Source: Oscillospiraceae bacterium
GTDB lineage: Bacteria; Bacillota; Clostridia; Oscillospirales; Acutalibacteraceae
Direction: 5' to 3'
Length of the DNA stretch: 8,464 bases
NCBI GenBank assembly: GCA_009783605.1
Contig: WRDE01000071.1
Span: 1 to 8,464 of the forward strand
Position 1 is the stretch's first letter. Each line of letters begins with the position of its first letter. Under the pieces are notes generated by a model. It was not told where the DNA came from and searched no databases. It saw only the letters and a list, made by a program, of their open reading frames with translations. This document shows positions 1-4,700 of this stretch, piece after piece. A program made the translations under genes and the position numbers.

Positions 1-159
1 GCAGGCAACGGCGTAATTCCGCTGCTCGTCGGTGAGCGTTGCGGCGGACGGCGCGGATGAAATCTCCGAGCTGATCGACGTATCGCCGCAGCCGGTCAGG
101 ATACACGCAGCGGCGAACAGCAAAAGTAAAATTAGAACGGAAATTTTGAAATGTTTCAT
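1..159 (-). CDS. Lipoprotein N-terminus, partial (runs off the left edge)
   Basis: Only the first 53 codons are in the window. The ATG is at 157-159 on the minus strand, preceded by an AGGAGGT-like ribosome binding site about 7 bases upstream. The protein starts MKHFKISVLILLLL, a short charged n-region (Lys2, Lys5) and a leucine-rich core. A lipobox L-T-G-C follows, with the acylated cysteine predicted at residue 24; Cys19 (AAAC) is a weaker alternative. After Cys24 comes a Ser/Thr/Ala-rich linker typical of lipoproteins tethered to the outer face of the Gram-positive membrane, then a polar stretch beginning LTDEQRNYA. No functional domain lies in the visible part, so its role is unknown. It is divergent from glyA and has its own promoter. 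The lipoprotein call is strong; the function is open. Confidence 0.85.
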   Translation of the reverse strand, partial: MKHFKISVLILLLLFAAACILTGCGDTSISSEISSAPSAATLTDEQRNYAVAC

Positions 160-188
160 CGGGATGACCTCCTTGTATTGTGATGCGG

Positions 189-204
189 AAACTATCTATA
201 GTTT
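189..204. promoter_or_regulatory. Palindrome over the lipoprotein -10, candidate operator
   Basis: The sequence AAACTA-TCTA-TAGTTT is a perfect inverted repeat with 6-bp arms and a 4-bp spacer. It covers most of the putative -10 (200-205) and reaches the likely transcription start of the lipoprotein gene, where a bound repressor would block polymerase. No regulator family can be named from the motif, and short AT-rich palindromes also occur by chance. Confidence 0.35.
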
Positions 205-228
205 ACGCCATTACCAGATACAGGTCAA
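200..228 (-). promoter_or_regulatory. Probable promoter of the lipoprotein gene
   Basis: Reading the minus strand, a -35-like TTGACC (223-228) is separated by exactly 17 bases from a -10-like TAAACT (200-205), about 40 bases before the start codon. The -35 matches the consensus in 5 of 6 positions and the -10 in 4 of 6, so it is a moderate sigma-A-type promoter. Palindromes overlap the -10 and abut the -35, which suggests regulation. Confidence 0.5.
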
Positions 229-244
229 GTTACAGTTTTGTAAC
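229..244. promoter_or_regulatory. Palindrome GTTACA-N4-TGTAAC between divergent promoters, candidate operator
   Basis: A perfect inverted repeat with 6-bp arms (229-234 and 239-244) and a 4-bp spacer sits directly upstream of the lipoprotein -35 (223-228) and about 30 bp from the glyA -35. Its 6-4-6 geometry equals that of the palindrome at 189-204, although the sequence differs. The position suits an activator or repressor site for the lipoprotein gene; the cognate protein is unknown. Confidence 0.35.
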
Positions 245-257
245 CATCACATCCCCT

Positions 258-274
258 AAAAAATCACATTTTTT
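258..274 (+). promoter_or_regulatory. A/T-tract inverted repeat upstream of the glyA -35, possible UP element
   Basis: Six A residues, TCACA, then six T residues form an inverted repeat (7-bp arms, 3-bp loop) ending one base before the glyA -35. Relative to a start site near 311 it spans about -53 to -37, the place where UP elements contact the alpha subunit of RNA polymerase. It would favour strong glyA transcription. A hairpin or operator role is possible but less likely. Confidence 0.35.
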
Positions 275-275
275 A

Positions 276-304
276 TTGACATCTCCCCCCAAAACCGCTA
301 TACT
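276..304 (+). promoter_or_regulatory. glyA promoter (TTGACA-17-TATACT)
   Basis: A perfect -35 TTGACA (276-281) is followed after exactly 17 bases by -10 TATACT (299-304), one mismatch from TATAAT. It lies about 30 bases before the glyA ATG, leaving a leader of only about 25 bases. This is a near-consensus sigma-A promoter, consistent with high housekeeping expression. Confidence 0.85.
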
Positions 305-320
305 ACATTTTATTAAAATC

Positions 321-326
321 AAGGAG
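321..326 (+). promoter_or_regulatory. glyA ribosome binding site AAGGAG
   Basis: AAGGAG lies 9 bases before the ATG at 336. It fixes that ATG as the start; no other in-frame start with a comparable site is nearby. Confidence 0.85.
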
Positions 327-335
327 TAAAAAATC

Positions 336-1589
336 ATGTTTGAACAGATGTTAGACACCATCGGCTTTGTCGCCGCCGTTGATCCGGAGGTCGGCGCCGC
401 CATGAATGCCGAGCTTTTTCGCCAGCGCCGCAATCTTGAGCTGATCGCTTCGGAAAACGCCGTCTCGCCCGCCGTGCTGGCGGCGATGGGCAGCGTGCTG
501 ACCAACAAATACGCCGAGGGGTACCCCGGCAAGCGGTACTATGGCGGCTGCGCGGATGTGGACGTGGTGGAGGAGATCGCCCGGCAGCGCGCCTGCGCCC
601 TGTTCGGCGCCGACCACGCCAATGTCCAGCCCCATTCCGGCGCCCAGGCCAACGAGGAGGCCTATTTCGCGCTGATCCAGCCGGGTGACACGGTTCTCGG
701 CATGAGCCTCGCCCACGGCGGCCACCTGACCCACGGCTCCCCGGTCAACTTTTCCGGCAAGCTGTATAATTTCATCCCCTACGGCGTGGACGCCGAGACG
801 GGGTATATCGACTACGACGCGGTGCGGGCGCTGGCATTGGAGCACCGGCCCAAGCTGATCGTCTCCGGCGCGTCAGCTTACTGCCGGGAGATCAAATTCG
901 ATATCCTGCGCGACATCGCCGACGAGTGCGGCGCGCTGCTGCTGGCCGATATGGCCCACATCGCCGGTCTGGTCGCCGCCGGCAACCATATGAGCCCGGT
1001 ACCCTACTGCGACGTGGTCACCTCCACCACCCACAAGACCCTGCGCGGCCCCCGGGGCGGGCTGATCCTCTGTCGGGAGGAATACGCCAAAGCCATCGAC
1101 AAAGCGGTGTTCCCCGGCTGCCAGGGCGGCCCGCTGATGCATGTCATCGCCGCCAAAGCCGTCTGCTTCGGTGAAGCCGCCCGGCCGGAATTCAAGGACT
1201 ATCAGGACCGGATCGTCAAAAACGCCGCCGCGCTGGCAAAGGCGCTGACCGCAACCGGCATGAACTTAGTCTCCGGCGGCACCGACAACCACCTGATGCT
1301 GATGGACCTGCGGGAATCCGGCGTCACCGGCAAGGAGTTGGAGCACCGCCTCGACGAGGTGTTCATCACGGTCAACAAAAACACCGTCCCGAATGAGCCG
1401 CTCTCCCCCTTCGTCACCTCCGGCATCCGGATCGGCACCCCGGCGGTCACCACCCGCGGCCTGACCGAAGCCGACATGACGGTAGTAGCCGGCCTGATCC
1501 GCGATACCGTCCTGGATTTCGAAGGGACCGCGGAACAGACACGGGAAACAGTGAACGGGCTGTGCCGGAAGTATCCGCTGTACGCGTGA
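336..1589 (+). CDS. glyA: Serine hydroxymethyltransferase
   Basis: This PLP-dependent cytosolic enzyme interconverts serine plus tetrahydrofolate with glycine plus 5,10-methylene-tetrahydrofolate, the main source of one-carbon units. The 417 residues match the usual bacterial length. The N-terminal ELIASEN motif (residues 35-41), NKYAEGYPGKRYYGG (57-71), HSGAQAN (100-106) and GGHLTHGSPVNFSG (128-141) are all present. The PLP-site DMAHIAG holds Asp205 and His208. The lysine that forms the Schiff base is Lys234 in TTHKTLRGPRGG. The C-terminal folate and dimer region keeps SGIRIGTPAVTTRG. Position 183 is Cys in GASAYCREI, where most homologues have Pro; this is a mild variation. The gene has a strong promoter of its own, a short leader and no co-directional neighbour, so it is probably monocistronic. 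It ends facing the GH95 gene. Identification is secure. Confidence 0.98.
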   Translation: MFEQMLDTIGFVAAVDPEVGAAMNAELFRQRRNLELIASENAVSPAVLAAMGSVLTNKYAEGYPGKRYYGGCADVDVVEEIARQRACALFGADHANVQPHSGAQANEEAYFALIQPGDTVLGMSLAHGGHLTHGSPVNFSGKLYNFIPYGVDAETGYIDYDAVRALALEHRPKLIVSGASAYCREIKFDILRDIADECGALLLADMAHIAGLVAAGNHMSPVPYCDVVTSTTHKTLRGPRGGLILCREEYAKAIDKAVFPGCQGGPLMHVIAAKAVCFGEAARPEFKDYQDRIVKNAAALAKALTATGMNLVSGGTDNHLMLMDLRESGVTGKELEHRLDEVFITVNKNTVPNEPLSPFVTSGIRIGTPAVTTRGLTEADMTVVAGLIRDTVLDFEGTAEQTRETVNGLCRKYPLYA

Positions 1590-1763
1590 GTTTTTATTTA
1601 TGTATGTACCGCTAATTGATTCCCAGAATTGCGTTGACTCGCAGACAAGAAATCGCATCCGCGCCGTGGCGCGGATGCGATTTCTTGTGCATGTGTTGGG
1701 TTCGGGGCTCGTGCGCTAAAGCGCGGCGTCGCCTGTGCGCTGAATCTCATTGGGTGCGAAAGC
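1590..1763. other. Convergent intergenic region
   Basis: This 174-bp gap lies between the stops of glyA and the GH95 gene. It begins with a T-rich stretch lacking a clear upstream stem, then carries the 21-bp inverted repeat at 1645-1688. Next comes a GC-rich, self-complementary stretch (about 1711-1741) with a GCGCT-AA-AGCGC mini-palindrome at 1713-1724 and GGCG-T-CGCC just after it. Small open frames cross it on both strands, but they lack convincing ribosome binding sites and family resemblance, so I see no gene here. Confidence 0.6.
1645..1688. terminator. Probable bidirectional terminator: perfect 21-bp inverted repeat
   Basis: The arms at 1645-1665 and 1668-1688 are perfect reverse complements around a 2-base centre. 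The inner part of each arm is GC-rich (CGCATCCGCGCC) and the outer part A/T-rich (ACAAGAAAT and its complement). Transcripts from either side would thus form a GC stem followed by a short U-rich tail. The position between convergent genes fits termination of both glyA and the GH95 gene. The U tract is interrupted by C and G, so it is not a textbook terminator. A repeat-element origin is also possible. Confidence 0.6.
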
Positions 1764-4700
1764 TCATAATTCAGCAGGGAAATTATCAATCTTACCCACC
1801 AGATACTGCAAGATCAGCCGGGCGTCGGTGATGGTCACTTTTGGCGAGCCGTCCTGGTTTTTATCGCCGTTGACTGCCGCCGCGGCCCATGCTTCAGGAT
1901 CCGAATTGACTGTGGTGATCTTTCCCACTAAGTTTTGCAGAATCAGCCGCGCATCAGTGATAGTCACTCTATCTTTGCCCGGCGCCGAATCCACAAATCC
2001 CCATTTCCGCAGGGTATCTATTGCGGCGCTCAGGTCGGCCAGCGCGGCGTCTATCGCGTTCTGGGATGCGGTGGGGTTGGCGAGAACCTCCTGTGCCGCG
2101 TTAAACGCCGCGGTCAGCCGGTTCCAGGACAAATCGGTATAGCCGATATTGATTATATTGCCAGCGCTGTCCGCCAACGCCTGCAGCGCGTCTTTATCGC
2201 CGCCCTCCGGCAGGACAATGACGTATCCGATCAGCATAGCCGCCACCTGGAGGTCGCGCAGCTTGTCGTTGACGCCGATCTGGTCGATATCGCCGTTTGC
2301 GGTGGTCAGGGTGGACTGCGCCGCCGTCAGCGCCTTGGTGAAGATGGCCCATTGGGGGGCGGTCGCCTGGGGATAGTCGGCCTGCTTGAGATCCTTGACC
2401 TCGTTGACGAAATTGGTCAGGATCGCCATGCTGCCCTTGCGGACTAACTTGCCGAAGGCGCTGTTCAGCGTCTCTGCCGCCTTTTCCAGCTGCACCGCCG
2501 TGGCCGCCGGGTTGGCTTGCAGCCCCTGGGCCGCGGTCAGCGCGGTGTTGTATGGCGTCCAGCTCTTGGAGGTATACTGCGCCTGCACCAGATTCAGCGC
2601 CGCCAGCCGGTCGAGCAGCCCCTTCATCACCGTCTTGCTGTACAGGCCGTCCATCGTGATGAGCAGGTCCTTCAGCTCGTTGCCGGCGGTGATGATGGCC
2701 GCCTGATTGGTGCCGGCCGCCGCGGATTTGGCCGCCGCCAGCTTGGTCTTGAAGGTATCGCGGCTGGCGTCATAGGCGCTGTCGGCCAGCACCGCGTCGG
2801 TGAATTTTTCCGCCCGGGCGATCCAGGCATTTGCATAGTCGAAATCTAACTTGCCGGTGATGCCGGCCGGGGTTTCGGTGGCGATATAATTGCCGTCCGG
2901 CGGCGGCGGGTCAAAGGAGAGCCAGCTGATATTGACCGAGGAGGAGAACCGCAGGTAGATACTGTGGCTACCGGCGGGAACCGTCGTATTCAGCGTGAAG
3001 GACTGGGCTTGGTAGGTCTGCCAGCCGCCGGTAGAGACGACCGACGCCGTCGCCACCGCTCCGGAGGTCGGGCTGTTGTTCGCCGGGTCGATAAATACCG
3101 TGACGGTGGTGGCGGAGGCGTTGGGATGGGCGCAGCTCAGGGTAATGGTATTCGTCCCGGTCAGGAACTGCACATTGTCATACCGTACCCAGTCGTTGCC
3201 TTCCACATTGCCGATATTCTGGCTGTAGCCGGGATCGCCGCAGCCACCGTTCTTCTGCGGGACATGGCTGTTGTTGATATTGCCGGCGGCGCTCCAGTCC
3301 ACCGCCGTGATCGGCGCCGGTACGAACTTTCCGGCGGGCAGCGCGCTCTCGCCGCCTTTTTTGAAGGTGATGCCGATATAGCCGGTCCCGCGCCATACCT
3401 TCAGGATCACGTCCTGCCCGGCGGGGATCAGGGTATAGATCTCCTGGAACTTGCCGACACCGGTGACCAAATAGCCATTGATCTTGGTGATGACGTCGTT
3501 CTTGCGCAGACCGACGTTATATAAGAAGCTGCGCGGCTCGAAATATTCGGCGAACACGCCGTCGTCATAGATATCGGCCGGGGCCTTGACCGCGTTCAGC
3601 ACCTCGTCGGAGTACAGATTTTTCAGGTTGGCACCCAACAGCTTATAGGACGCCTCCGGCTTGTATTCCTTCTTGGTCTGCAGGCCGATATTCCGGTCGG
3701 TGACCGTGATGGTATAGGTTTCACCCTTTTCGGTGTTGAAGAAGAGGTAGCTTTCGCCTTTAACCGTGATGGCAACCGCCGACCCGTCGGATTTCTTGAC
3801 GGTGGCCGAGCCGATTTTGGGATATCTCACGGTGCAGGGCTCGCCGGACAGCGATTGGATCGTCGCGGTATCCAATACCCGGCCGGACCAGCTCATGCCG
3901 ATCTCGAAGTTGCCGCGGGCCTTCAGCCCCTTGAGGCTGCCGGAGGACCATGCGGAGGGCAGTGACGGCAGCAGGTCGATCGACCCGCCCTGGGACTGGA
4001 GCAGCATCTCGGTCATGCCGGAGGTGGCGCCGAAGTTGCCGTCGATCTGGAACGGGGTGTGGGTGTCGAACAGGTTGTAATAGGTGGATTCCTTCAAAAT
4101 CTCGCTGACCATCTTGCCCGAGTGGTCGCCGTCCCGGCAGCGGGCCCAGAAGTTGATCTTCCACGCCTTGGACCAGCCGGTGCCGCCGTCGCCGCGCCGG
4201 TACAGCACGGTTTTCATCGCTTCCACATACTGGTTGTCGACGTCGCTGCGGCCGGCCACCACCAAGTTGCCGGGGTGCAGCGCCTGCAGATGGTTGACAT
4301 GGCGGTGTTCGTTGTCCTCGCTGATATCGAGATTGGTCTCGTCCTTCCACTCGAGATACTGGCCGTGGACGCCGATCCGGGGCAGCCAGAGCCGGGCCTG
4401 GGCCTGGCGGATCTCCTCGATCTCGGGGGTATCGTATCTACCCAGCACCTTGGCGGCCTCGATCACCTGCTCAAAGTTCTGCCAGATGATCAGCTGCTCG
4501 CTGGAGGCGCCCAATGTCAGCGGGCCGTGCTCGGGTGAGTAGGAGGGATTGGCCACCAAATAGCCGTCCCGCTCGTCCACCCAGAGGAAGTCCACCCAGA
4601 ACAGCGCCGCCTGCAGCATGGTGTCGTAGTTTTTGGCCAGACTCAGCTCATCCATCGTGAAGGCGTACTGCTCCCACATATCCTGACACAGCCAAGCCGC

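Noticed and set aside
305..335. Riboswitch (glycine or tetrahydrofolate) in front of glyA
   Set aside because: The strong promoter leaves only about 25 bases of leader, too short for any known riboswitch.
230..532. Minus-strand 100-codon frame overlapping the glyA start
   Set aside because: It crosses the glyA promoter and the start of a certain gene, with no ribosome binding site at its own ATG.
351..845. Long open frame antisense to glyA (164 codons)
   Set aside because: It is a GC-rich shadow of a conserved gene, has no ribosome binding site, and its translation resembles no family. The same holds for the other antisense or out-of-frame open stretches inside glyA.
1598..1831. Small open frames crossing the convergent intergenic region on both strands
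   Set aside because: They read through the palindrome, have no ribosome binding site or known similarity, and overlap the end of the GH95 gene.
2964..3524. Plus-strand open frames opposite the GH95 gene (for example 2964-3524, 4059-4538, 4764-5282, 6045-6605)
   Set aside because: All lie within the continuous, motif-rich GH95 coding sequence, have low-complexity Gly/Val/Ala-rich translations and lack ribosome binding sites. They are products of GC-biased codon use.
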